Shown here: piece after piece, positions 1 to 7,054 of the stretch
How positions within the stretch are numbered: the stretch's first letter is position 1
How the letters are laid out: every line of letters starts with the position of its first letter
Assembly: GCA_001783515.1 (NCBI GenBank)
Contig: MFMN01000010.1
Coordinates: forward strand, 22,060-54,780
Reading direction: 5' to 3'
Length of the DNA: 32,721 nucleotides
Origin: Candidatus Kaiserbacteria bacterium RIFCSPLOWO2_12_FULL_50_10
GTDB lineage: Bacteria > Patescibacteriota > Minisyncoccia > Phycocordibacterales > UBA918
The notes under the pieces: generated by a model
The model's input: only the letters and a program-made list of their open reading frames with translations
Database searches by the model: none
Told to the model about the DNA's origin: nothing
Made by a program: the position numbers and the translations under genes

Positions 1-94
1 CGCTAAATTTCAGCCAGCGCTTCCCGCAGCAAAGGTGCTTGAAGTGCCTGCAGGTACCGCTAAAAAAGAGTGGGTTGGAACAGTTGTGAAGTAA
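1..94 (+). CDS. C-terminal end of an unidentified protein (partial)
   Basis: An open frame enters from the left edge and ends with TAA at 92-94, giving about 30 residues ending KKEWVGTVVK. The Ala/Pro-rich run (PALPAAKVLEVPAG) before a lysine-rich end looks like a low-complexity linker or tail. The next gene has its own extended -10 promoter right after this stop. The fragment is too short to assign a function and is below the ORF-track cut-off. A chance open frame cannot be excluded, but frame and composition fit a real gene end. Confidence 0.5.
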   Translation, partial: AKFQPALPAAKVLEVPAGTAKKEWVGTVVK

Positions 95-98
95 ATGG

Positions 99-104
99 TA
101 TACT
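99..104 (+). promoter_or_regulatory. Extended -10 promoter of the 129 gene
   Basis: TGGTATACT matches an extended -10 (TGn-TATACT). It lies 24 nt before the ATG, predicting a leader of roughly 18 nt without a Shine-Dalgarno site. Confidence 0.55.
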
Positions 105-128
105 GCGCACATTAAACGATCACCCTAT

Positions 129-611
129 ATGAAAAAAATATTCTACAGCGTACTCGGCGTCGGTATTCTTGCTACGCCCGTGATTGCCGCGATGGCGTTT
201 ACCAAACCATCGTTTCCTGAAACCTTCTACGCCGACACAAATGTGCTTTGTTTGCCGCGCGGACATCGTGACCTTGAGATTGTGTGGAAGATGCAGCTTA
301 CCATCATGGTTGACGGTGTTCCTGAAACAGTGCCGCACAACATTGGTAATACGATGGCGTGCGTGACCGAGCTGCACACCCACGAAGCAGGCGGCGTTGT
401 GTACGCGGAATTCTATGATGAAGGTCGCGCCGCACAGCTTACCTTTGCTGACTTCTTTGCCGTATGGGGCGAGTCACTCGAGCGCGAAGGGTATACCTAT
501 ACACTTTTGAAAGGAAGCGAACAAGTAGACTCACTCAACTTTTCTCTTGCGCCCGCACAGGAGGTGACCATCACGTACACAAGCAGTGCAACGTCAACGT
601 CTTCAAAATAA
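129..611 (+). CDS. Secreted hypothetical protein with HTH(E) motif domain
   Basis: 160 aa. Residues 1-22 (MKKIFYSVLGVGILATPVIAA) form a signal peptide or N-terminal anchor, so the protein is exported. The body has a small conserved-looking beta-rich unit: hydrophobic strand LTIMVDGVP, then CVTELHTHEAGGVVYAEF, then LTFADFFAVWG, then VTITYTSS. I recall uncharacterised secreted or membrane proteins in CPR bacteria and archaea with the same order (lone Cys, hHTHx, GvihvE, LgdFFxvWG), but I know no biochemical role. The His-Thr-His cluster and the Cys could bind metal; that is inference. The Ser/Thr-rich C-terminus looks disordered. The gene is monocistronic: it has its own promoter and a perfect hairpin terminator follows. 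Confidence 0.8.
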   Translation: MKKIFYSVLGVGILATPVIAAMAFTKPSFPETFYADTNVLCLPRGHRDLEIVWKMQLTIMVDGVPETVPHNIGNTMACVTELHTHEAGGVVYAEFYDEGRAAQLTFADFFAVWGESLEREGYTYTLLKGSEQVDSLNFSLAPAQEVTITYTSSATSTSSK

Positions 612-613
612 CT

Positions 614-647
614 AAAATCACCCCTCCATTAATGGAGGGGTGATTTT
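614..647. terminator. Bidirectional intrinsic terminator
   Basis: A perfect inverted repeat (AAAATCACCCCTCCAT and its complement) has an A-run on one side and a T-run on the other. It serves the plus-strand gene ending at 611 and the minus-strand glutaredoxin ending at 651. Confidence 0.85.
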
Positions 648-650
648 CAC

Positions 651-887
651 TTATGCGAGTGCGAGGAGTTCGCGGATCTTTGGTTCATCGAAGCCGATGA
701 TAACGTTCTCGCCAATCATAATGACGGGAACACCCATCTGACCGGTGATTTCGCGCATTTCCTGACGCTTTTCAAGGTCTTCGGCGACGTTGTAGTCGGT
801 GTACTCAACCTTGTTCTCCGTGAAGAAATCCTTTGCCATGTGGCAGAAGTGACAGGTTGGTGTCGAATAGATTTTAACTTGTGACAT
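651..887 (-). CDS. Glutaredoxin-like protein
   Basis: 78 aa, the usual size of a single glutaredoxin/NrdH-type thioredoxin fold. It starts with the strand VKIYSTPTC and the redox motif CHFC (residues 12-15). The cis-Pro loop VPVIMI (about 54-59) and the C-terminal GFDEPKI helix cap are present. The family performs thiol-disulfide exchange, for example supplying electrons to ribonucleotide reductase or protecting cytosolic thiols; the true partner is unknown. CPTCHFCH resembles the YruB/Grx-like group rather than classical CPYC glutaredoxins. A second, CPYC-type glutaredoxin lies at 20611. The gene is convergent with the secreted protein upstream and shares its terminator. Confidence 0.88.
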   Translation of the reverse strand: MSQVKIYSTPTCHFCHMAKDFFTENKVEYTDYNVAEDLEKRQEMREITGQMGVPVIMIGENVIIGFDEPKIRELLALA

Positions 888-922
888 ATGATGTTATTAC
901 TTTACAATGTACTGTGAGTGTA

Positions 923-1648
923 TCATACCCTCAGCGCTTGCTCAAGGGTGTAGATCCAGTCTTCTTCTCCTTGGGGTGCTTTCTGCTTTTCGTTAAGAAG
1001 CCACTTAAGATACGAGGCGTCTTCCTTTGCGACGTCGGTGACTTTCTTGCCTGCATGCTTCCCGAAGGTTATGGTTTTCAGAAGAGAAGGGAGGCGGGTA
1101 ATTTCCTGCATGGCGGCAAGTGCTGTAGCTTCATCGCCTCCTGCATTTGCAAGATACTTTGCAAAAAGTCGCTCAAAGAGCTGTTCGAGGACAAGTACGT
1201 CGCCCCATGCGTCGTGTGCGGTGGCATCATCAATCTCAATACCAAGCCTATAGCGAAGATATTGGAGTTTGTAATTTGAAAAGATACCAGCTTCGTCGAG
1301 TGCACGCGCCACTTTGAGCGTGCAGAGCATGTTGCGCGGCACAATGCCTTCACGCTGGAGGACGGCAGCATCAAAGGCGATATTATGAGCAACACAAATG
1401 GTGTCCTCTGATTCGAAGAACTCCTTTATGGCGCCGTAGCCTGGCGACTCTGCAAACGCAGGTTTGTCAGCAACCATTTTTTCGGTGATGTGATGCACTG
1501 CCATTGCCTCAAAGGTGATAGGAAGCGGTGGTTTATAGAGCTCGTTCACAACAGGCGCCGCGACGCCGCGGTCTTTTACGCCAAGTTGACACAGGCGGTC
1601 GTTTTCGGTATTGCCGGTTGTTTCTGTGTCGAAGAAAATGATGCGCAT
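923..1648 (-). CDS. DnaQ-like 3'-5' exonuclease (exonuclease X type)
   Basis: 241 aa. Residues 4-10 FFDTETT are the Exo I motif of DEDD exonucleases. CVAHNIAFDAAVL (around 85-97) is Exo II, and the DATAHDAWGDVLVLEQLF segment carries the final catalytic His/Asp of a DEDDh enzyme. After residue about 190 a second small domain, ITFGKHAGKKVTDVAKEDASYLKWLL, matches the C-terminal domain of exodeoxyribonuclease X-like proteins. The expected activity is 3'-5' removal of nucleotides from DNA (or RNA) for repair or recycling. The start lies 3 nt after the stop of the mgtC-like gene, so the two are co-transcribed. It is not the polymerase III epsilon subunit proper, which lacks this C-terminal domain. 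Confidence 0.88.
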   Translation of the reverse strand: MRIIFFDTETTGNTENDRLCQLGVKDRGVAAPVVNELYKPPLPITFEAMAVHHITEKMVADKPAFAESPGYGAIKEFFESEDTICVAHNIAFDAAVLQREGIVPRNMLCTLKVARALDEAGIFSNYKLQYLRYRLGIEIDDATAHDAWGDVLVLEQLFERLFAKYLANAGGDEATALAAMQEITRLPSLLKTITFGKHAGKKVTDVAKEDASYLKWLLNEKQKAPQGEEDWIYTLEQALRV

Positions 1649-1651
1649 AGA

Positions 1652-2107
1652 TTAGTTGTCTTTTTTATATCTCAGATAACGATCCTCGACTCTTTGGAGT
1701 GTACCAAACGTGAAGATAACAAGCAGTGTTGTTGCAATAGCTGCACTATAGAAGCCGAAGCCAACCGCCATGCCAATAGCTGCAGCAACCCACATGCCTG
1801 CGGCGGTCGTGAGGCCGTGCGTTCCTTCGCGATTGGTATACATAACCCCCGCGCCAAGAAAACCAACACCAACCACAATTTGCGCCGCAACACGAAGGGG
1901 GTCAAAATTTGTAGCGCCACTATACTGCTGGGTAACTAGGGTAGATATCACCACAAAGGAGGCGGAACCAAGCGCAACGAGTCCGTACGTGCGAAGGCCT
2001 GCTTGTCCACCTGCCTGGGTGCGCTCTATGCCAATCGCGAGGCCAAGGCCTAGCGCAATGAGGAGTCTCCCAATTGCCTCCCATTCGGTAATCACTATAT
2101 CGTACAT
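1652..2107 (-). CDS. MgtC/SapB family inner-membrane protein
   Basis: 151 aa from the chosen ATG. It carries the family core: RLLIALGLGLAIGIER, GLRTYGLVALGSA, AAQIVVGVGFLGAGVM and GLTTAAGMWVAAAIGMAVG, which form four or five membrane segments, then a short cytoplasmic tail (VEDRYLRYKKDN). Distant MgtC proteins are tied to Mg2+ starvation and membrane energetics in pathogens; this one lacks the C-terminal ACT-like domain of Salmonella MgtC, so only the membrane module is present. The ORF track starts at an upstream GTG (2113). I prefer the ATG at 2107, because TACACT ends exactly 6 nt upstream and would place transcription start on the A of the ATG. First gene of a two-gene operon with the exonuclease. 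Confidence 0.87.
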   Translation of the reverse strand: MYDIVITEWEAIGRLLIALGLGLAIGIERTQAGGQAGLRTYGLVALGSASFVVISTLVTQQYSGATNFDPLRVAAQIVVGVGFLGAGVMYTNREGTHGLTTAAGMWVAAAIGMAVGFGFYSAAIATTLLVIFTFGTLQRVEDRYLRYKKDN

Positions 2108-2113
2108 GCGCAC

Positions 2114-2119
2114 AGTGTA
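2114..2119 (-). promoter_or_regulatory. -10 box of the mgtC-like gene (leaderless)
   Basis: TACACT on the minus strand, separated from the ATG (2107) by 6 nt. The expected +1 coincides with the start codon. Confidence 0.55.
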
Positions 2120-2178
2120 CTACGGATTTGAAAAAAATGATTGTCGGAATGGGCATGCTGTTTTTTTGGAAAGGGTGG

Positions 2179-2184
2179 TATACT
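2179..2184 (+). promoter_or_regulatory. Extended -10 of the 2206 gene
   Basis: TGGTATACT lies inside the N-terminal extension given by the ORF track. Translation must therefore begin downstream, which moves the start from 2128 to 2206 or later. Confidence 0.55.
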
Positions 2185-2205
2185 GAGGGTCTCTATATTA
2201 TTATT

Positions 2206-3570
2206 ATGCAGATGGTGCGAATGACCCACAGAACTATGCTTCATACCTTGATGGCGGTACTAGCTGTTGTTTTTATGGCGGTCGCACCTGTGTTTGCACA
2301 AGAATCTCTCGAAGGAGCGCAAGAAATAACAAGCACAAGTACGCAGGAGACTTTTGAGACACCGCTCCCCGAAGAACTTTTCGACATCAGGCTCACGATT
2401 GACGTGCCGCACATTACTCCTGCAGATCAACTTGCTGCACGCGCGGAATTTATAAGTTTTGGTCGCGTGCCAACACCCGTCGCGCTTACTTGGACGGTGC
2501 TTGATGCCTATGGCGCCGAAGTCTATCGTTCAAAAACCGAAACACTCGTTGTTGAGACGGAGCTTGTCTATCCTCGACGTTTTGTAGATATGTCGAAGCT
2601 CACGAGCGGCACGTATACCTTACATCTCACCACACAGTATCACGAGGATGTTGTCGACACGTTCGAACAGTCATTCACGGTTGAGGAGGCAAAGGGCGAC
2701 ATCGTACCATTTCTTATCATTGGATTTATGGCGGTTATTGGTATCGGCTGGGTAGCGTATTTCCTCATGCATCATCGAGGACAGGTCTCGCACGAACGCA
2801 TCGTTACCGTGACTTCCCGCGCAGCCGTATTCCTTATTGCGGGAGCAGTCCTTCCGTCTGCAGGACTTCTTATTACCGAGCGCCTTAATGTAGAGGCGCA
2901 GCGGGGTGCGGTATACACAAGCTCGCTCGGACTTCGCACCACAACGGACACCGCAGCATTCATTACGCATGCCCGCGAGGTTGAAGATGCCTACGCGACG
3001 CTCAGAAAGGTTGTTGCATATGGCGATGATGCTGCTGTTCTTGAAGCGGTGCAGGCTCATGATGCGCTCAGTGCATTCCATATTGTCGACGAAACAAATG
3101 GCGTTGTACTCAGTATGCGCAAGGCGCTTGGATGGAGCGTCACGCCAGGTACGCTCTTTGCAATACCGCAGCAAGAAGGGCTCGTACAAGCAAACGATAC
3201 AAGCTGGTCGAGTGTTGCGCGCTTTCCACGTGCGGAAGGTGGCTACTACGTCGCACAGGCATCATTTGACACCGCGCTCGCAGCACTTACGGCACGGTCT
3301 CATGAAGACGAGCAGGTGTTCCTTGTGAATGAGGAGGGAAGAGTTGTGCTTGAAGCAGCCCGAGGAGCTGCTGGGGGTGCGCCTGCGGAAGTTTCTTCTG
3401 CTATGTGGGAGAAAATGCAGACGCACGAGTATTACGAAGGTCCGTGCGCCGGCGGTCGTTTCTTCATATCGCGACGCCTCTCTGTGTCAACAGGCACTGG
3501 CTATGCACGATACTATGTGGTCACTCGCGGACAGCAGCAGCTTTCGGCTACGACACACTTTGCGTTTTAG
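2206..3570 (+). CDS. Membrane protein with N-terminal exported domain and large extracytoplasmic sensor-like region
   Basis: 454 aa from the ATG at 2206, chosen because an extended -10 promoter lies inside the longer ORF. A signal peptide (HTLMAVLAVVFMAVAPVFAQ) is followed by an exported beta-sandwich-like domain of about 140 residues (LTIDVPHITPADQL, VALTWTVLDAYG, SGTYTLHLTTQYHEDVV), such as those with Ig-like folds. Two membrane helices follow (VPFLIIGFMAVIGIGWVAYFLM and AAVFLIAGAVLPSAGLLI). The C-terminal ~230 residues (HAREVEDAYATLRKVVAYGDD, FHIVDETNGVVLS, QVFLVNEEGRVVLEA) resemble an extracellular Cache-type ligand-sensing domain, but no kinase, cyclase or chemotaxis output is attached. 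Function unknown. tRNA-Met follows directly. Confidence 0.75.
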   Translation: MQMVRMTHRTMLHTLMAVLAVVFMAVAPVFAQESLEGAQEITSTSTQETFETPLPEELFDIRLTIDVPHITPADQLAARAEFISFGRVPTPVALTWTVLDAYGAEVYRSKTETLVVETELVYPRRFVDMSKLTSGTYTLHLTTQYHEDVVDTFEQSFTVEEAKGDIVPFLIIGFMAVIGIGWVAYFLMHHRGQVSHERIVTVTSRAAVFLIAGAVLPSAGLLITERLNVEAQRGAVYTSSLGLRTTTDTAAFITHAREVEDAYATLRKVVAYGDDAAVLEAVQAHDALSAFHIVDETNGVVLSMRKALGWSVTPGTLFAIPQQEGLVQANDTSWSSVARFPRAEGGYYVAQASFDTALAALTARSHEDEQVFLVNEEGRVVLEAARGAAGGAPAEVSSAMWEKMQTHEYYEGPCAGGRFFISRRLSVSTGTGYARYYVVTRGQQQLSATTHFAF

Positions 3571-3587
3571 GGCAAATATGGTATCGT
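3560..3587 (+). promoter_or_regulatory. Promoter of tRNA-Met
   Basis: TTGCGT, 16-nt spacer, extended -10 TGG-TATCGT, 15 nt before the tRNA. The -35 overlaps the end of the upstream coding region. Confidence 0.55.
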
Positions 3588-3602
3588 GGCGCGACATCGT
3601 CC

Positions 3603-3676
3603 CCCGGGGTAGCTCAGTCGGTTAGAGCGTAGGACTCATAAACCTAAGGTCGGCAGTTCGATTCTGCCCCCCGGGA
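3603..3676 (+). tRNA. tRNA-Met (anticodon CAT), elongator type (or Ile2)
   Basis: A complete cloverleaf: acceptor CCCGGGG/CCCCGGG, D stem GCTC/GAGC, anticodon loop CTCATAA, T arm GGCAG-TTCGATT-CTGCC, discriminator A, CCA not encoded. The anticodon stem lacks the three G-C pairs of initiator tRNA, and position 1-72 is paired, so this is not tRNA-fMet. A tRNA-Ile carrying lysidine cannot be excluded by sequence alone. Pair 31-39 is an A-A mismatch. A long hairpin terminator follows at once. Confidence 0.93.
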
Positions 3677-3680
3677 CAGC

Positions 3681-3715
3681 CAGTAAAAAAGCGAGCTCTG
3701 CTCGTTTTTTTACTG
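3681..3715 (+). terminator. Intrinsic terminator after tRNA-Met
   Basis: CGAGC-tct-GCTCG stem flanked by an A-run and a seven-T run, with additional outer pairing CAGT/ACTG. Confidence 0.8.
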
Positions 3716-3962
3716 CCGCTGTCCCGCAGGGAAGAATGCACCTTCGTGCATTCTGTGCAGAATCGCACCACCGGGGCATTTCCATTTTTATAGTCGCTAT
3801 CGCTCCTTAAAAATTAGGTCAAAAACGGAGCCATGTCGCGCACAGCGAAGCGAGCACGACAGGCGAGTTCGGGGAGGAAGTGCACGGTACTCTTTGGATC
3901 AACGGGAACAAAGATACCGATGCAACTTGACCCCGATTCTGCCCCCCCCCCGGGACAAGACT

Positions 3963-3990
3963 AAAAGCCTGCTGGAAGCGGGCTTTTTTG
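3963..3990 (+). terminator. Intrinsic terminator before the ATP-cone gene
   Basis: AAGCCTGCT-gga-AGCGGGCTT (one G-U pair) followed by TTTTTT. It lies only 11 nt before the next -10 box. Confidence 0.7.
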
Positions 3991-4000
3991 CGAGCTGAGG

Positions 4001-4006
4001 TATACT
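4001..4006 (+). promoter_or_regulatory. -10 box of the ATP-cone gene (leaderless)
   Basis: TATACT ends 6 nt before the ATG at 4013, predicting transcription start at the A of the start codon. Confidence 0.6.
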
Positions 4007-4012
4007 GCGGGC

Positions 4013-4849
4013 ATGCTTATTACGAAAGCGGACGGAACAACGCAGCAGTTTGACCCTACGAAGCTCGAGCGTTCACTTCGGCGTGCGGGTGCGCGCAACG
4101 GTGATGTTGCATCAGTGCTCGCAAAGGTTGAAGAAAGACTTACACCAGGCGTTACGACACGTGAGATTTATGCGAGCGCCTTTGATATTTTGAAACATCT
4201 CGGTGGGCCAATTGCAACGCGCTATACGCTTCGTGCCGCTATTCAAGAACTCGGACCAACAGGCTTCCCGTTTGAAGACTATATCGCACGCCTTTTTCAG
4301 TACGAAGGCTACGAAACCCTAGTGCGTCAAAATCTGCAAGGAGCATGTGCGCTCCATGAAATCGACGTTGTGGGACGGCGAGGCGACAAGGTCTTTATCG
4401 GCGAAGTGAAATTTCACAAAGACCCGGGTTATAAAAGCGACCTGCAAACAGCACTCTATTCCTATGCGCGGTTCCTCGATGTGCTCGACAGTAAAGTCTG
4501 TGCCGAAGACATCTGTGGCATCAATACCCTCAAAATCATCACCAATACTAAATTTACGCAAGCCATGCTTGAGTATTCGCTCTGCAAAGGTATAGAGCTC
4601 CACAGTTGGGGTTTCCCGCGAGGCGATGCTTCACTCGAAGCGCTTGTTGAAAAGTACCAGATGTACCCTATTACCATCCTCGCATCGCTTTCCGAACACC
4701 ACAAAATACTGCTCATGCAGCGCGGTATCGTGCTCTGCAAAGACCTTATCGAGAAACGTACCTCGCTTCCCGAATATAAAATTCCCGAGAAGATAATCGC
4801 CGCGGCTGTTGCCGAGGCAGAAGCACTTTTTGCACAGCAAATACCGTAA
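4013..4849 (+). CDS. ATP-cone domain fused to a restriction-endonuclease-like domain
   Basis: 278 aa. Residues 2-90 (LITKADGTTQQFDPTKLERSLRRAGA ... YTLRAAIQELGPTGFPFEDYIARLF) form an ATP-cone, the nucleotide-sensing regulatory module known from class I ribonucleotide reductases and NrdR. It runs straight into a PD-(D/E)XK-type nuclease core: FEDYIARLFQYEGYETLV (helix with Glu), HEIDVVGRRGDKVFIGEVKFHK (D, ExK at about 118-139), then a third domain with SLCKGIELHSWGFP and LEALVEKYQMYPITIL. Proteins with this arrangement occur in many bacteria and archaea as uncharacterised restriction-endonuclease-like ATP-cone proteins. The catalytic D/ExK residues appear intact, so nuclease activity gated by ATP or dATP is plausible but inferred. 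Monocistronic between two terminators. Confidence 0.85.
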   Translation: MLITKADGTTQQFDPTKLERSLRRAGARNGDVASVLAKVEERLTPGVTTREIYASAFDILKHLGGPIATRYTLRAAIQELGPTGFPFEDYIARLFQYEGYETLVRQNLQGACALHEIDVVGRRGDKVFIGEVKFHKDPGYKSDLQTALYSYARFLDVLDSKVCAEDICGINTLKIITNTKFTQAMLEYSLCKGIELHSWGFPRGDASLEALVEKYQMYPITILASLSEHHKILLMQRGIVLCKDLIEKRTSLPEYKIPEKIIAAAVAEAEALFAQQIP

Positions 4850-4862
4850 CCGTCAAGCATAC

Positions 4863-4889
4863 AAAACGTCGCGCCGGTGACGTTTTTTT
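4863..4889 (+). terminator. Intrinsic terminator abutting the gyrB promoter
   Basis: AAAACGTC...GACGTTTT stem with a seven-T run; the gyrB -10 begins 3 nt later. Confidence 0.75.
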
Positions 4890-4891
4890 GC

Positions 4892-4897
4892 TATACT
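4892..4897 (+). promoter_or_regulatory. Extended -10 of gyrB
   Basis: TGC-TATACT, ten nt before the gyrB ATG, implying a leader of only about 4 nt. Confidence 0.6.
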
Positions 4898-4907
4898 AGG
4901 GACAATT

Positions 4908-6953
4908 ATGGCAGCAAAAAAAGAAAGCACCTACGACGCATCATCAATCAGTGTCCTTGAAGGACTTGATCCGGTCCGTAAGCGTCCGGGTATGTACATT
5001 GGCGGTACCGGCATCGACGGGCTGCACCACCTCATTTGGGAAATCTTCGACAACTCACGCGACGAAGCCATGGGTGGTTTTGCGGACCGTATTGAGGTCA
5101 TGCTCCTTCCTGACAACTACATTCGCATCGTCGACAACGGCCGTGGTATTCCTGTGGACAAGCATAAGCAGTCGGGTGTTTCTGCGCTCGAAACGATTCT
5201 TACCGTGCTCCACGCAGGAGGTAAATTTGGTGGTGACGAATCTGGCTACAAGGTTTCTGGCGGTCTGCACGGTGTGGGTTCGTCGGTAGTAAACGCGCTT
5301 TCAACGCACATGATTGCTGAAGTACATCGTGATGGTGGCTACTACATGCAAGAATACAGCATCGGCAAGCCAAAATACGATGTTAAGAAAGTAGGGAAGT
5401 CCGACCTGCGCGGAACGGCAATCACCTTCCAAGCCGACCCAACTATTTTCCCTGAAATTAAGTATGACTGGAAGACCATCGTTAATCGTCTCCGTCAGCA
5501 AGCGTACCTCGTGAAGGCGCTTCGCGTGACGGTTATCGACGCGCGTGAATTCGATGACAAGCAAATGAAGAAGCTTGAGTTCAAGGGCGCGCAGTATATC
5601 GGCGATCAAGCGCCCGAAGCACCGACGCAGACCTTCTTCTTTGAAGGCGGGCTCCGTTCACTTGTCACCTTTACGAATCAATATCTCGAAAAGGTCCACA
5701 AGAATATTTTCTACGTCGAAAAGTTCGATGTTGCGCCAAACGTGCATTCTGTCGAAATCGCCGTGCAGTATGTCGATGATATTTCTTCACGCGTCACCGC
5801 ATTTGCAAACAACATCTACAACCCCGACCAAGGAACACATATCACGGGCTTCAAAACAGCACTCACGCGTACGCTCAACACCTACGCACGTGCCAACAAT
5901 TTCCTCAAAGAAAAGGATGAAGCATTTACGGGTGAAGACGTGCTCGAAGGCATCACGGCAGTTGTCTCTATCAAGATGCCTGAGATTCAGTTCGAAGGAC
6001 AGACAAAGGGCAAGCTCGGCTCTGTAGAGGCGCGTGGTGCGACGGAATCAGTCTTCTCTGAAGCATTTGCCATGTATCTTGAGGAAAATCCCGACGACGC
6101 CAAGAACATGATTAACAAGGTAACCATTGCCGTCCGTGCGCGTAAAGCGGCAAAGGCAGCAAAGGATTCCATCATTCGTAAATCAGCCTTCGAAGGCTCA
6201 GCGCTTCCGGGTAAGCTTGCCGACTGTCAGACAAAAAGCGCCGCAGAATCCGAACTCTTCATTGTGGAGGGAGACTCTGCGGGAGGTTCCGCAAAAATGG
6301 GGCGCGACCGCCGCACACAGGCAATCTTGCCGCTTCGTGGAAAGATTCTCAACGTTGAACGTGCGCGTATCGATAAAATGCTCGCCTCTGAGCAGATTAA
6401 GAACATCGTCCTTGCGCTCAATACCGCCATTGGCGACGTCTTCAATATCGACAAGCTTCGCTATCATAAGGTAATCATTGCAACCGACGCCGACGTCGAC
6501 GGTGCACACATTCGTACACTTCTCCTGACGCTCTTCTATCGTCACTTCCGCCCAATCGTCGACGGTGGCTTCATCTACATTGCGCAGCCGCCACTCTATA
6601 AAATAGAGAAGGGAAAGGAGCGCTGGTACGCCTACACCGACGAAGAAAAATTCGCCATCATGGGCGACGAGCCAACCGATACGCAGGAAGAAGTCGAGGG
6701 CGAAGAAGGTGCTGAAGAAGAAACAAAGAAGGTTGGCAAGTTCAAGGTCCAGCGCTACAAGGGTCTCGGTGAAATGAACCCCGAACAGCTCTGGGAAACC
6801 ACCATGGACCCGGAAAACCGTATCTTGAAGCAAGTAACTATCGACGACGCCATCGAAGCCGACAAACTCTTCGATATCCTCATGGGTACCGACGTTAGCT
6901 CAAGAAAGTCATTCATCCAGTCAAACGCAAAACTCGCAAGCCTCGATTTGTAA
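4908..6953 (+). CDS. gyrB: DNA gyrase subunit B
   Basis: 681 aa type IIA topoisomerase ATPase/TOPRIM subunit. It works with GyrA in an A2B2 complex to introduce negative supercoils. The GHKL ATPase spans residues 1-225: catalytic Glu in WEIFDN (about 45), Mg-binding Asn 49, DNGRGIP (about 77), GGLHGVGSSVVNAL (about 118). The transducer follows, then TOPRIM from about 450: EGDSAGGSA, LPLRGKILNVERA, and DADVDGAH (about 526). The C-terminal RYKGLGEMNPEQLWETTMDP is the gyrase/ParE signature. An acidic insert (about 585-610, EEVEGEEGAEEETKK) sits in the TOPRIM region. gyrA is not in the window. ParE is the alternative, but no second copy is present. Own promoter and terminator. Confidence 0.95.
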   Translation: MAAKKESTYDASSISVLEGLDPVRKRPGMYIGGTGIDGLHHLIWEIFDNSRDEAMGGFADRIEVMLLPDNYIRIVDNGRGIPVDKHKQSGVSALETILTVLHAGGKFGGDESGYKVSGGLHGVGSSVVNALSTHMIAEVHRDGGYYMQEYSIGKPKYDVKKVGKSDLRGTAITFQADPTIFPEIKYDWKTIVNRLRQQAYLVKALRVTVIDAREFDDKQMKKLEFKGAQYIGDQAPEAPTQTFFFEGGLRSLVTFTNQYLEKVHKNIFYVEKFDVAPNVHSVEIAVQYVDDISSRVTAFANNIYNPDQGTHITGFKTALTRTLNTYARANNFLKEKDEAFTGEDVLEGITAVVSIKMPEIQFEGQTKGKLGSVEARGATESVFSEAFAMYLEENPDDAKNMINKVTIAVRARKAAKAAKDSIIRKSAFEGSALPGKLADCQTKSAAESELFIVEGDSAGGSAKMGRDRRTQAILPLRGKILNVERARIDKMLASEQIKNIVLALNTAIGDVFNIDKLRYHKVIIATDADVDGAHIRTLLLTLFYRHFRPIVDGGFIYIAQPPLYKIEKGKERWYAYTDEEKFAIMGDEPTDTQEEVEGEEGAEEETKKVGKFKVQRYKGLGEMNPEQLWETTMDPENRILKQVTIDDAIEADKLFDILMGTDVSSRKSFIQSNAKLASLDL

Positions 6954-6956
6954 AAT

Positions 6957-6982
6957 GCAAAACTCTCCCCGGAGAGTTTTTT
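6957..6982 (+). terminator. gyrB terminator
   Basis: AAAACTCTCC-cc-GGAGAGTTTT followed by T residues. Confidence 0.85.
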
Positions 6983-6985
6983 GGG

Positions 6986-7025
6986 CAAAAAAATACCGGA
7001 ACACGAGCCTGAGGTCATGTTCCGG
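6986..7025 (-). terminator. Terminator of the GNAT gene
   Basis: Read on the minus strand, CCGGAACA...TGTTCCGG is followed by TATTTTTTT. Confidence 0.75.
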
Positions 7026-7054
7026 GTGTTGTGAATACTTACTGACTGTAATGT

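Larger units (their letters stand above)
3677..4012. repeat. Gene-free region with tRNA-Met tail copies and palindromes
   Basis: About 335 bp without a supported gene. In order it holds: a terminator hairpin whose stem extends into the tRNA end (3673-3680 with 3718-3725); an inverted, split copy of the tRNA 3' end (3718-3726 and 3757-3765) interrupted by a perfect palindrome; that palindrome (3733-3754, CTTC loop); unassigned sequence; a direct copy of the tRNA tail at 3934-3957 with its C-run grown from 6 to 10; and a terminator plus -10 box for the next gene. The minus strand of about 3810-3980 is open (SSCIGIFVPVDPKSTVHFLPELA) but has no start signal, so I do not call a gene. Confidence 0.6.

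Noticed and set aside
3810-3980. Minus-strand open frame (SSCIGIFVPVDPK...) after tRNA-Met
   Set aside because: No start codon context, ribosome site or promoter; part of a repeat-rich region. It could be a decayed gene, but the evidence is too thin.
6198-6833. 211-aa minus-strand ORF in gyrB
   Set aside because: Antisense shadow of the conserved TOPRIM region.
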